This document shows positions 51,546 to 60,270 of a stretch of DNA of 64,000 bases, in pieces. Both the position numbers and the translations under genes were made by a program. Location of the stretch: the NCBI GenBank assembly GCA_964544155.1, contig CAZJAH010000008.1, forward strand, positions 22,098-86,097, given 5' to 3'. Below the pieces are notes generated by a model. The model saw only the letters and a list, made by a program, of their open reading frames with translations. It was not told the origin of the DNA and ran no database searches. How positions within the stretch are numbered: the first letter of the stretch is position 1; every line of letters starts with the position of its first letter. This stretch comes from CAZJAH01 sp964544155. GTDB taxonomy: Bacteria > Bacteroidota > Ignavibacteria > Kapaibacteriales > UBA2268.

Positions 51546-53318
51546 ATGAATTTTCCCAAAAGGACATTTACCTGTGGTTCTTTAAGGAGTGAGGATAACG
51601 GAAAGAGAGTAGTCCTCAATGGTTGGATAGCTTCCAGGCGCGATCTTGGAGGGCTATACTTTATCGACCTAAGAGACCGATACGGCATTACCCAGCTTGT
51701 TATAGAGCCGGAAAATACTCCCGAGATAGCGGAGCGCTCACGCGAACTTAAACAGGAATTTGTCATTTGGGTTGAAGGAGCCGTCAGGATAAGAGAAAAT
51801 CCCAACAAAAATATACCTACCGGACTTATCGAAGTTGTGGTTTCAGATTATGGGGTAATCAATAAAGCCGAGCTGCCTCCATTCGAGATAGAGGAAGAAT
51901 CGGATGTTACTGAAGAGATGAAGCTTAAAAATCGCTTCCTCGACTTGCGCAGGCCGGACCTTCAGAGAAATTTCATTATCAGAAACCAGGTCTATCAAAT
52001 ATGCCACAAATATTTTGAAGATAATGACTTTATCGAGATAGAAACCCCTTATCTGATGAAATCGACACCAGAGGGCGCGCGCGACTTTCTCGTGCCCAGC
52101 AGAATAAATAAAGGAAAATTTTACGCTCTGCCTCAATCCCCGCAGATATACAAGCAGATACTAATGATATCAGGATTTGACCGGTACGTGCAGATAGTCA
52201 AATGCTTCCGGGATGAAGACTTAAGGTCAGACCGCCAGCCGGAATTTACACAGATAGATCTTGAGATGTCATTCGTTGATCAGGATGATATCATGACAAT
52301 TGCAGAAGGTATGATAAGCCGCTTCTGGAAACAGATAAAGGGCAAGGATATTGACATTCCCTTCCAGAGAATGACATATCACGAAGCCATGACGCGCTAC
52401 GGCAGCGATAAACCCGACCTGCGCTTCGATATGGAGATTGTTACCATTACTGATTTGGTGAAAAATTCTGAATTTAAAGTGTTTGCCGATGTTGTAGGTT
52501 CAGGAGGTGTGGTTGCCGCGATAAACGCGAAACGCTGCTCAGGATACAGCCGCAAGCAGATTGACCAGCTTACCGACTATGCTAAAAAGTATGGAGCTAA
52601 AGGCCTGGCCTGGATCAAATACGAAGGCGGCGAGGTGAATTCGCCTATAGCAAAGTTCCTCAGCGATAAAGAAATGAAAGGCATTCTGGAAGCGGCAAAT
52701 GCCCAGGACGGCGATCTTATACTTATATCATCGGATACATGGCATAGAGCATATACCATACTTGGAGCCTTGAGGCTGGAAATAGCCCGCAAGGAAGAAA
52801 TATTCGCAAAACTTAGCAATGAATACTCATTCCTTTGGGTGACAGATTTCCCGCTGCTCGAATATGATGAAGAAACCGGCAGGCATTATGCCATGCACCA
52901 CCCCTTTACCGCGCCGAAAGATGAAGACTTAGAAAAGCTGGAATCAGCACCCGAAAAAGCTCACGCTAAAGCCTATGACCTCGTTATTAACGGAGCAGAA
53001 GTCGGCGGCGGAAGCATAAGAATACACAATAATGAAATTCAGCAAAAAATGTTCAAAGCCCTCGGCATTGGCGAAGAAGAAGTTGAAAGCAAGTTCGGCT
53101 TCCTGCTGAAAGCTCTTAAATACGGCGCTCCACCTCATGGCGGCATAGCATTCGGCGTGGACAGGCTCACTATGATCCTGGCGGGTACCGATAATATCCG
53201 CGACGTTATCGCCTTCCCGAAAACGACGAGCGGACTCTCATTAATGGATGGCGCGCCTTCTGAAGTGGATGAAGCTCAGCTAAAAGAACTCGCCATTCAA
53301 TTAATTAAAAAAGGATAA
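51546..53318 (+). CDS. aspS: Aspartyl-tRNA synthetase
   Basis: A 590-residue class IIb synthetase of the bacterial type. The N-terminal OB fold reads tRNA (LNGWIASRRDLGGLYFIDLRDR), followed by motif 1, motif 2 (FRDEDLRSDRQPEFTQIDLE) and motif 3 (GIAFGVDRLTMILAG); the GAD insertion domain lies between motifs 2 and 3 (about 290-420). Full length is normal. Whether it is discriminating or also charges tRNA-Asn is not settled; gatCAB genes are not seen here. A GGAG ribosome site and a promoter box precede it; a tRNA gene follows 81 bases downstream. Confidence 0.98.
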   Translation: MNFPKRTFTCGSLRSEDNGKRVVLNGWIASRRDLGGLYFIDLRDRYGITQLVIEPENTPEIAERSRELKQEFVIWVEGAVRIRENPNKNIPTGLIEVVVSDYGVINKAELPPFEIEEESDVTEEMKLKNRFLDLRRPDLQRNFIIRNQVYQICHKYFEDNDFIEIETPYLMKSTPEGARDFLVPSRINKGKFYALPQSPQIYKQILMISGFDRYVQIVKCFRDEDLRSDRQPEFTQIDLEMSFVDQDDIMTIAEGMISRFWKQIKGKDIDIPFQRMTYHEAMTRYGSDKPDLRFDMEIVTITDLVKNSEFKVFADVVGSGGVVAAINAKRCSGYSRKQIDQLTDYAKKYGAKGLAWIKYEGGEVNSPIAKFLSDKEMKGILEAANAQDGDLILISSDTWHRAYTILGALRLEIARKEEIFAKLSNEYSFLWVTDFPLLEYDEETGRHYAMHHPFTAPKDEDLEKLESAPEKAHAKAYDLVINGAEVGGGSIRIHNNEIQQKMFKALGIGEEEVESKFGFLLKALKYGAPPHGGIAFGVDRLTMILAGTDNIRDVIAFPKTTSGLSLMDGAPSEVDEAQLKELAIQLIKKG

Positions 53319-53334
53319 AAAAAACTTAATTTGC

Positions 53335-53365
53335 TTGACTTGCGTCACTTTAATGCTTATTTTTG
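53335..53365 (+). promoter_or_regulatory. Promoter of the tRNA-Gln gene
   Basis: TTGACT (53335-53340) and TATTTTTG (53358-53365), i.e. TTG-N20-TAnnTTTG, which also reads as a sigma-70-like -35/-10 pair with 17 bases between. It ends 34 bases before the tRNA. Confidence 0.65.
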
Positions 53366-53399
53366 TATCCTCTTTTTGAGAGAGAATGATTTGAAATAC

Positions 53400-53472
53400 T
53401 GCCCTGTGGTGTAATTGGCAACACGTCTGACTCTGGATCAGAAGTCTTCAGGTTCGAGTCCTGACAGGGCAG
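53400..53472 (+). tRNA. tRNA-Gln (anticodon CTG)
   Basis: A 73-base cloverleaf. Acceptor stem TGCCCTG / CAGGGCA with the U1-A72 pair and G73 typical of tRNA-Gln; D arm GTG ... CAC; anticodon stem TCTGA / TCAGA around loop CTCTGGA (anticodon CTG, codon CAG); T arm TCAGG-TTCGAGT-CCTGA. CCA is not encoded. A promoter lies upstream and a terminator downstream, so it is a single-gene unit. Confidence 0.95.
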
Positions 53473-53553
53473 CAAGCGAAATGCGCAAGTGCAATAAAAA
53501 CAAAGGTTTATAAAAAGCGCTGTTCCTATTTCCTACGCATTTCCAACACTTTT

Positions 53554-53587
53554 AGGCTTAAAATGGCAACATTTTAAGCCTTTTTTT
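53554..53587 (+). terminator. Strong terminator after tRNA-Gln
   Basis: A perfect 12-bp stem AGGCTTAAAATG / CATTTTAAGCCT with a GCAA tetraloop and a run of T. Reading from the minus side, A/T-rich flanks make it potentially bidirectional. Confidence 0.92.
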
Positions 53588-53917
53588 ATACTCATAGTCT
53601 GGCATTGTCCCGTTAAATCCTGCTTATATTTGAACCACTAAATTCATTCATTCATTTGCAGTTTCTTTTTGGTCCTGTTTCATTTATTTGACATAGGATA
53701 TATGCCATCTGACTTGCAGTGGCTACTAATATATTGACTATATAAGCCTATTAAATATGCCGGCATGCGTAACTTTTTTAAATTTATTACAGGATTAATA
53801 CTGGCATGATAAGAAGATGATGCAATTATTACAATATCCGCCACAAAGCTGATTCTGAGCTGAGATAGCGAAAAAACAACATTCATAATCGCCGCTAGGG
53901 CATATCACAACCATACT
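53588..53917. other. Gene-free stretch
   Basis: 330 bases between the tRNA terminator and the end of the DUF2142 gene. A 68-codon minus-strand frame (53680-53886) lacks a ribosome site and any recognised motif. A short CATT run (53644-53656) is the only simple repeat. I see nothing else in it. Confidence 0.5.
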
Positions 53918-55405
53918 TTACTCATAAAAATAATTTTGCATATAGATTACCGTGTAAAGCAGAAAAATGGACGCGTAAACAGGCACAATCAGGCCTCGCC
54001 ATTTATGCCACCATTCCAATCTGAACCCGGAGGAATAGGCTAAGATCAATATCATTGGAACAACAGGTATAAGATATCGCCCCTGAAAGCCGAATATCAT
54101 GTGCGCACCGACAGGCGATGCCATGAGGAACACACCGCCTATGATCATTAGTCCGGTCAATACGCCAATTCCTCCGATAATGGCTTTTTGCCGGATATTT
54201 AAGGGCTTTTCAGGATTCGAATCCAGAAAGGCGGCAGATATCAGGATCAGTATATGAAATATAACAATGAAATCAGGGAATTGCAGGTATGAATGCCCAA
54301 ACCTGCCGACTATCCCGTGGGTCCATTCATTTTTAAAGTACATTATATTCCTGAAAAGTAACTCCCCGTATTTGAATGGGTCTTCTTTCGCTCTCTCGAT
54401 ATTCATTTTCGGATTAAAGTAAAAATCCCTCTGCTGAAGCCAGAATTCATTAGTTTTACCTTTCCGGTTGTCATCTTTACTTCCGGCTTTTAGCGATTCC
54501 CTGGCCTCTTTTTTGTCGCTGATCTGCTCATTCTTTTCAGGATTCTTCAATTGTTTCTTTACTGCCGAATCCCAAATAAGATCGGCGGCAAAGTAAACAA
54601 AAGCCAGCAATGCGGCAATGACGAGCATTTTCCAAACTGGGCCGAGCTTATTACGTGGTATAATCAAAAACACAAAAGGTATAAGGAAGTAACCGTTTTT
54701 TGTAAAGGCGTGCACCAAAGCTATTATCACAAAAGCCGCGATCTTTTTTAAATCCAATTGCCCTTCCCGGTATGTATAATCCAGAGCCATTGCCAACATT
54801 AAAAAGCCCAGGGCATTATTCATCATATCATAATTTACGCTTGCCCCCTGAAATAAAACAATAGGAGTCAATCCGTAAAGAAAAAGCAGTGATTTTGCAA
54901 TGGGCATAAGCCTGATGGCATAATACATAAGCGCCAGATAAAAGATTAGCCCGGCAATTCTTCCTGCCCAGAGAATAAATACAGTGTTTTCCCTGATCAG
55001 TTTTCCTGCCAGAATGCCGATAGCATGCGGTAAGTAGGGGATAGGATTTCTTTTGTAATTATATTTCCGGTAAAGAACTTTTTCATCCGGGTTAAGAGGC
55101 TTATTCAGTTCTTCTTCAAGCATTTGGTCATTCATTTTATGACCTGCATGAAAAGGAAATTGCCAAAGGCTTGAAGCCGATTCTACGAGACGCTTTGGAA
55201 GAAATTTGCCTTTTTTCCCTTCAATATTAGAAAAAATAAACTGTCCGTCCGCTAAAGCATAAGCATCATAAAAGTGCCTTTCCTCATCGGCGGAGTGAAA
55301 GGGAGGATTGAGCAATACAATCCAAATACCGAAAATCAATCCGATAATAACAAAGAAATGCTCCAAATTAAGTGATTGGAGCCCTAACTTATTAGTTGTT
55401 TTCAT
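53918..55405 (-). CDS. DUF2142 polytopic membrane protein
   Basis: A 495-residue membrane protein with about ten helices. The N-terminal pattern LLNPPFHSADEERHFYDAYALADGQF, with a charged D-E-E-x-x-H after helix 1, is typical of the DUF2142 family and resembles the metal or sugar-phosphate site of GT-C glycosyltransferases. A large loop (about 45-130) and a charged one (about 270-330, KKQLKNPEKNEQISDKKEAR) are extramembrane. Such proteins are linked to lipid-phosphate-sugar transfer to surface glycans. The upstream GT2 gene, 32 bases away, could supply its lipid-linked sugar. Confidence 0.85.
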   Translation of the reverse strand: MKTTNKLGLQSLNLEHFFVIIGLIFGIWIVLLNPPFHSADEERHFYDAYALADGQFIFSNIEGKKGKFLPKRLVESASSLWQFPFHAGHKMNDQMLEEELNKPLNPDEKVLYRKYNYKRNPIPYLPHAIGILAGKLIRENTVFILWAGRIAGLIFYLALMYYAIRLMPIAKSLLFLYGLTPIVLFQGASVNYDMMNNALGFLMLAMALDYTYREGQLDLKKIAAFVIIALVHAFTKNGYFLIPFVFLIIPRNKLGPVWKMLVIAALLAFVYFAADLIWDSAVKKQLKNPEKNEQISDKKEARESLKAGSKDDNRKGKTNEFWLQQRDFYFNPKMNIERAKEDPFKYGELLFRNIMYFKNEWTHGIVGRFGHSYLQFPDFIVIFHILILISAAFLDSNPEKPLNIRQKAIIGGIGVLTGLMIIGGVFLMASPVGAHMIFGFQGRYLIPVVPMILILAYSSGFRLEWWHKWRGLIVPVYASIFLLYTVIYMQNYFYE

Positions 55406-55437
55406 TCACTTACCCGGTTTTTATTCTCCTGCTTACC

Positions 55438-56622
55438 CTATCGAAGTTTCAGCCTAAGTATGCTGTAAAAAAAGCTTGCAAAAATAACCTGGAATCCTAA
55501 AGCCATCATGGTGATTGACGGGATAACGATCCTCATGGTATGAGTAACGCCCATTCCCCGGAATTCTCCTCCCTTGACAAGGAGGATTGCGTATATGCTG
55601 CCCGCAAGGCCCAGCAGGAGCAATAAAGCTCCAATGAAAAGGCCTTTTTCCAGGGTTACTTTTCTTAATATTTTTTCTAGCTGATTATTTGACGGCAGAA
55701 GTTTTTCCTGTGCCGCAAAAGTTTTTGTGAGCAATGCAAACGATACTGACTGGAAACCAATAATCATTGCCAGCGCCGCGTAAAGCATGGTATGCACGTC
55801 CAATGATAATTTCGCTCCCGGAAGCAGCCACACCCCGACACTGAATCCCGTTAAAATCAATATCAGCCCCGGTACGAAGAAAAGCCACTTCGGGCTGTAC
55901 AATAGCATGAATCGTAAATGCCGCCAACCGTCTCTGAATGCCCGTAAATGCGGAGGCCTGCTTCTGCCTGAAGCAGACATGTTTGTCGGCACCTCGATTA
56001 TCTTCATATCGAATAGTGTCGCCTTAACGATCATCTCGCTGGCAAACTCCATACCTGTTGTGCGGAGATCCATTTTTTCATAGGCTGCACGAGTGAACCC
56101 GCGCAGGCCGCAATGAAAATCTCCGGCCTTGCTCGGAAAGAAAACCCTGCCTATACCGGATAGCAGCGGGTTGCCGATATACCTGTTAAGCGGAGACATG
56201 GCCCCGGGATCTATGCCACCCTTGAACCTGTTCCCGACTACCAGGTCGTAGCCTTCCCGCAGCTTATCGAGGAATGGCCTAAGGTTAACAAGGTCATGGC
56301 TGTCATCAGAATCGCCCATTATAACAAATTTGCTCCGTGACTCGTTAATACCGCCCATTAGCGCGGCGCCATATCCTTTTTCATCAACGTGAATGACTCT
56401 TGCTCCGTGCCTCCTGGCAATACTAATTGAGCCGTCAGTGCTGCCGTTATCCGCGACAATTATCTCTGCGGAAACATCATTATCATCAATGAATTTTTTG
56501 GCTTTTTCAATACAAACACCTACGGTTTCAGCCTCATTCAGGCATGGCATTACAATGGTAAGCTCTTTATCAAAAGCCGGTTTTTCCTTAACAGGTATTT
56601 CTATTTCTCTGCTTATTTCCAA
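55438..56622 (-). CDS. Dolichyl/polyprenyl-phosphate sugar synthase-like GT2 with membrane tail
   Basis: A 394-residue protein. Residues 20-245 form a GT2 catalytic domain of the DPM1/GtrB type: TIVMPCLNEAETVGVCIEKA, IIVADNGSTDGS, FVIMGDSDDSHDL (metal site), DFHCGLRGFTRAAYEKMDL and SGRSRPPHLRAFRDGWRHLRFM. The rest holds four membrane helices. It should charge polyprenyl phosphate with a hexose, for use by a GT-C enzyme such as the DUF2142 protein next to it. The two genes likely form an operon. Confidence 0.92.
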   Translation of the reverse strand: MEISREIEIPVKEKPAFDKELTIVMPCLNEAETVGVCIEKAKKFIDDNDVSAEIIVADNGSTDGSISIARRHGARVIHVDEKGYGAALMGGINESRSKFVIMGDSDDSHDLVNLRPFLDKLREGYDLVVGNRFKGGIDPGAMSPLNRYIGNPLLSGIGRVFFPSKAGDFHCGLRGFTRAAYEKMDLRTTGMEFASEMIVKATLFDMKIIEVPTNMSASGRSRPPHLRAFRDGWRHLRFMLLYSPKWLFFVPGLILILTGFSVGVWLLPGAKLSLDVHTMLYAALAMIIGFQSVSFALLTKTFAAQEKLLPSNNQLEKILRKVTLEKGLFIGALLLLLGLAGSIYAILLVKGGEFRGMGVTHTMRIVIPSITMMALGFQVIFASFFYSILRLKLR

Positions 56623-56801
56623 TTAAAATCAAAATATCTGTAGTTCGTGAATTTTTTCATTACGCAATATAATAATAGATTGTCAATTAAAGAATCTTAA
56701 TTATGTGTAAATGTTTATTTATGTTTCTTAATTCACAATATTAAAAAGCAAATTATTCAACGACTGATTTTATTTCATTATAAAAATAACCGGAGAGAAA
56801 T

Positions 56802-57200
56802 ATGGATATGAAAGACATATTTAATAACAATAATACCATAGCGGTTTACGGCATGTCCGCTAATACATATAAAGCCGCGCACAATGTACCTGTATTCATG
56901 CAAAAGCAGGGCTATAAGATAATACCCGTAAATCCCCACGCTGAAGTTATTGCTAATGAAAAGGTTTACCGAAGAATTGATGAAATACCTGATACCATCG
57001 ATATACTCAACGTTTTCCGCCCTTCCGAAGAAGCCCTTGAAGTAGTTGAATACGCAGTTGAGAGGCACAGGGCAAAAGGCGATATAAAACTTATCTGGCT
57101 GCAGGAAGGCATTGTGAATGAGGACGCGAAAAAACTCGCTGAAGATAACGGTATTGAATTTATACAGGATAAGTGCATGCTCAAGGAATTTGTCCGCTAA
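56802..57200 (+). CDS. CoA-binding domain protein (YccU-like)
   Basis: A 132-residue Rossmann-like CoA-binding protein. It has IAVYGMSANTYKAAHNVPVFMQKQGY at the N-terminus, the strand-turn IIPVNPHAEVIANEKVYRRIDEIPD, IDILNVFRPSEEALEVVEYAVE and the closing LIWLQEGIVNEDAKKLAEDNG with IQDKCMLKEF. This is the short single-domain form found across bacteria; its cellular role is not known. A GGAGAG ribosome site precedes the ATG. The next gene begins about 110 bases downstream. Confidence 0.9.
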   Translation: MDMKDIFNNNNTIAVYGMSANTYKAAHNVPVFMQKQGYKIIPVNPHAEVIANEKVYRRIDEIPDTIDILNVFRPSEEALEVVEYAVERHRAKGDIKLIWLQEGIVNEDAKKLAEDNGIEFIQDKCMLKEFVR

Positions 57201-57308
57201 ATCACAGTTTAATACCCAAAAAAAATAAGTGGATTATTATTCCAAAAAGCCGTATTATCATAGATATTAATAAAATGTTTTTTCAAATATTTATGATAAA
57301 TACAACTT

Positions 57309-59447
57309 ATGCGAATAATGGCCCTAATACTGCTGTTCCCTTTAATGCTTTTTGCCTGGGATGGCCCCGGAAATAGGAAATTATCTCCATTTGCGGCTAA
57401 GGCTCTTTATGATTCGGATAAGAAAAAAATTGCTGAATCAAAAGCGATTTCCATTATGATACTTATTGATGATGATTTTAATGAAAGCGTGCTTGCCGGG
57501 CACGGGATAAAGCCCCTAACAAAAGCCGGTAACATCATCACTGCAAGAGTGCCTCTTCAAAAAATTGAAGAGATTCTTTCCATAAAAGGTGTTAAATATG
57601 TCGATACCGGTTCGCCGGTATACTCATTAATGGATAGCGTTTATGCCCATACAGGTTTATATGAAATGCTTCCTTCACTAGAAAAGCATCCGGGTAAATA
57701 TATTGGTAAAAATGTAATTATGGGTATCGTGGATATAGGCTTTGATTATACTCACCCGGCCTTTACAGACGGCACAGCTACCAGAATAAAATCAGTATGG
57801 GAGCAGAAAAAAAGCGGAACGGCGCCGGAAGGCTTTGATTACGGCAATGAGATCACTCATCCTGACAGCTTATTGGCGGCATACAGCGACGGCACAAATT
57901 ACCACGGTAACCATGTGGCAAGTATAGCGGCGGGCTATCCTCCGGACGGCGCGGAAAGGCTGCGGGGGATCGCTTACGGAACTGATCTTTATTTTGTATC
58001 GATAAAACCGGAGCCGGAAGACTGGATATCCACAAGCAGTGTGGAAATCGTTGACGGGATCAACTATATTTTTCAAAAAGCTGAAGTAGAAAATAAACCG
58101 GCCGTGGTTAATCTTAGCTGGGGCGTAAGCACAGGCCCGCACGACGGCAGCTCCCTCTTCAATCAGGCATGTGACGCCCTTACGGGCCCGGGAAAGCTGC
58201 TCGTTATCTCAGCGGGGAATAACGGTGAAACAAAGCTGCACTTAGGGCATGAATTCAGCCTGCAGGATACATTAATTAAAACATTCATAGGTTTTCATCC
58301 TAATTCGGGAAGAAATGTATGGTTCGATTCATGGGGCGCTAAAGGGGATGAGTATTCTGTTCGCTTCAGCCTGGCTCACGGCGATAATTATGAATTGATA
58401 ACTCAGGGAGAATTTATCTCTGTAAATGATAATTATACTGGTGAAATCATACTTACTGACAACTATCAGCGAGAATGCATTATATTTATCAAATCTTCAG
58501 CAAGCGAGTATAACGGTAAGCCCCGTTTTTTTGCAGAAATTAACTATCTCGGGGTGCATCATGTGCAAATTGAGGTAAAATCAAATAACGCTTCATTTGA
58601 TGCATGGCTGCCCTTTATAAGGGATAGCCACGGGTACTCCGGCCGCTTTGAAAGCTATGGCCGTGACGGATACAAAGCAGGTGATGACATTAATACAATT
58701 AATGACCTGTGTACGGGCGAAAACGCAATAGCCGTTGCTGCTTATATTACAAAGACTGAATATACTGACTATACAGGCCTGGAAAGAACTTACAGCAATA
58801 ATACTGAAATTGGCCAGCTTGCATACTTCACAAGCCGCGGCCCCGGTAAAGGAAGCAGGATCAAACCGGATATCGCCGCGCCGGGCTATGGGGTAACGGC
58901 GGGAGTTAATTCACTTTCTGAAAACTATACTGAAGGTAAATCCGGCAGGTCATTTACGGAATTCATACTTCAAAATGAAATCTCGGAATATCCATACGCG
59001 ATTCTTTCGGGTACAAGTATGGCCGCTCCTTGCGTATCAGGTGCGCTGGCGCTTATGCTTGAAGCCGACCCCGCGCTGACACCTCAAAGGTCCCTTGATA
59101 TTTTAAGATCTACCGCGGTTACCGATGAATACACAGGAGCTATTTCCGGTGAAAACGATCCGGCCTGGGGCGCGGGCAAGCTCAATATTCTCGCGGCTAT
59201 GCTCGAAGCAGGAGTAAGAGTGGAAACCGAAGAAGAGAAAGAAAAACCCGCTATTTTTGACGGAAAGTATTTATATTTGAAGGATAGAAGCAGCCATTTG
59301 AGGATATATGACATTCGCGGATCGCTCATCATTAACACAGGCGGAAAAACGGCTTACAGCCTGGAAAGCCTGGTTAGTGGCTTATATCTTGCTGTTATAT
59401 CAGACGGAGAAAATATTGATACGTTTAAAATAATTATCAGCAATTAG
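57309..59447 (+). CDS. Secreted S8 serine protease with T9SS sorting domain
   Basis: A 712-residue secreted subtilase. Short signal peptide (1-16, LILLFPLMLFA). The triad is D142 (GIVDIGFDYTHP), H199 (NYHGNHVASIAAG) and S570 (SGTSMAAP), with oxyanion N304 (SAGNNG). An insertion of roughly 160 residues (about 315-475) between the His and Ser halves forms a beta-rich domain. The end (about 650-712; YLYLKDRSSHLRIYDIRG ... GLYLAVISDGENIDTFKIII) is a T9SS-type sorting domain. Unlike the S8 protease at 6874, it has no propeller. A cupin gene follows after 10 bases. Confidence 0.93.
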   Translation: MRIMALILLFPLMLFAWDGPGNRKLSPFAAKALYDSDKKKIAESKAISIMILIDDDFNESVLAGHGIKPLTKAGNIITARVPLQKIEEILSIKGVKYVDTGSPVYSLMDSVYAHTGLYEMLPSLEKHPGKYIGKNVIMGIVDIGFDYTHPAFTDGTATRIKSVWEQKKSGTAPEGFDYGNEITHPDSLLAAYSDGTNYHGNHVASIAAGYPPDGAERLRGIAYGTDLYFVSIKPEPEDWISTSSVEIVDGINYIFQKAEVENKPAVVNLSWGVSTGPHDGSSLFNQACDALTGPGKLLVISAGNNGETKLHLGHEFSLQDTLIKTFIGFHPNSGRNVWFDSWGAKGDEYSVRFSLAHGDNYELITQGEFISVNDNYTGEIILTDNYQRECIIFIKSSASEYNGKPRFFAEINYLGVHHVQIEVKSNNASFDAWLPFIRDSHGYSGRFESYGRDGYKAGDDINTINDLCTGENAIAVAAYITKTEYTDYTGLERTYSNNTEIGQLAYFTSRGPGKGSRIKPDIAAPGYGVTAGVNSLSENYTEGKSGRSFTEFILQNEISEYPYAILSGTSMAAPCVSGALALMLEADPALTPQRSLDILRSTAVTDEYTGAISGENDPAWGAGKLNILAAMLEAGVRVETEEEKEKPAIFDGKYLYLKDRSSHLRIYDIRGSLIINTGGKTAYSLESLVSGLYLAVISDGENIDTFKIIISN

Positions 59448-59457
59448 GAGAACCGCC

Positions 59458-59724
59458 ATGAAGATTATTGTTGAAAAACTCGGCCAAAAACAACTCGATT
59501 CACTGAACGTTAACTCCTGGCCCGTATGGACAAAAGAAGTATCGGAATTTGACTGGCACTATGATGAAACCGAGCAGTGCTACCTGCTTGACGGCAGGGT
59601 AACAGTAAAAACTGCCGACGGCGAAACAAACTTTGGAAAGGGCGATTTTGTGACATTCCCCAAAGGCCTGAGCTGCATCTGGAAAGTTCACGAACCCGTC
59701 AGGAAGCACTATAAATTCGGTTAG
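59458..59724 (+). CDS. Small cupin (DUF861-like)
   Basis: An 88-residue single cupin domain: SWPVWTKEVSEFDWHYDETEQCYLLDGRVTVKT and GDFVTFPKGLSCIWKVHEPVRKHYKF are the typical DUF861 pattern, related to the cupin of ureidoglycine aminohydrolase. The metal-type residues of that enzyme are only partly present. A clear AGGAG ribosome site lies upstream. It starts 10 bases after the S8 protease gene but the two need not act together. Confidence 0.88.
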   Translation: MKIIVEKLGQKQLDSLNVNSWPVWTKEVSEFDWHYDETEQCYLLDGRVTVKTADGETNFGKGDFVTFPKGLSCIWKVHEPVRKHYKFG

Positions 59725-59781
59725 GAAAAATAATAAATAATTGGAAAAAATTATCAGAATAAAATTTAGGCGTAGAATTTT

Positions 59782-59976
59782 ATGGCAACCGGTGAGTTAA
59801 TTGGTAAAATTTTACCTTTTTTAATATTTATTTATTTAATTCTAATTTCTTTCGGAATAATAAAGACTAAAGACAGAAACGGCAATACCAAGAAATATCC
59901 TAAATCAGTAAAAACGATTTCCATTCTGGGCACAGTTGGCTTCGCGATTTTAATTGCCGTTGATTTATTTAAATAG
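59782..59976 (+). CDS. Small two-helix membrane protein
   Basis: A 64-residue protein with two membrane helices (about 6-27 and 44-62) joined by a basic loop KTKDRNGNTKKYPKSVK. No family recognised. No strong ribosome site is seen. It lies 57 bases after the cupin gene. The hydrophobic pattern and codon use suggest a real gene, but its size makes the call uncertain. Confidence 0.55.
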   Translation: MATGELIGKILPFLIFIYLILISFGIIKTKDRNGNTKKYPKSVKTISILGTVGFAILIAVDLFK

Positions 59977-60270
59977 ATAACCATTATAACGAATAAGGGC
60001 GCTAAGTACGCGCAAAGGTTACTGTCTGGATCATAGGTTTAATAATCTTTTTCCCGGCTCTACAGCCTTAGAGGTCTATTAATTATCAATGCTTTAAGCT
60101 ATTCCTATCAGCCCTAAAACATTATTATTAAATCCGTAAAGAAATCCCAAAACATCCCCAACCAAAATATTATTACATACAATAATTTATTTTTATTAAC
60201 TTTACCATATTAACCGCTTCAAGACAGGCTAAATATTAAATTTGATTTCATAATACCCCTGGGGAAATGT

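Noticed and set aside
53680..53886. 68-codon minus-strand frame after the tRNA
   Set aside because: No ribosome site or family signal; composition like the surrounding non-coding DNA.
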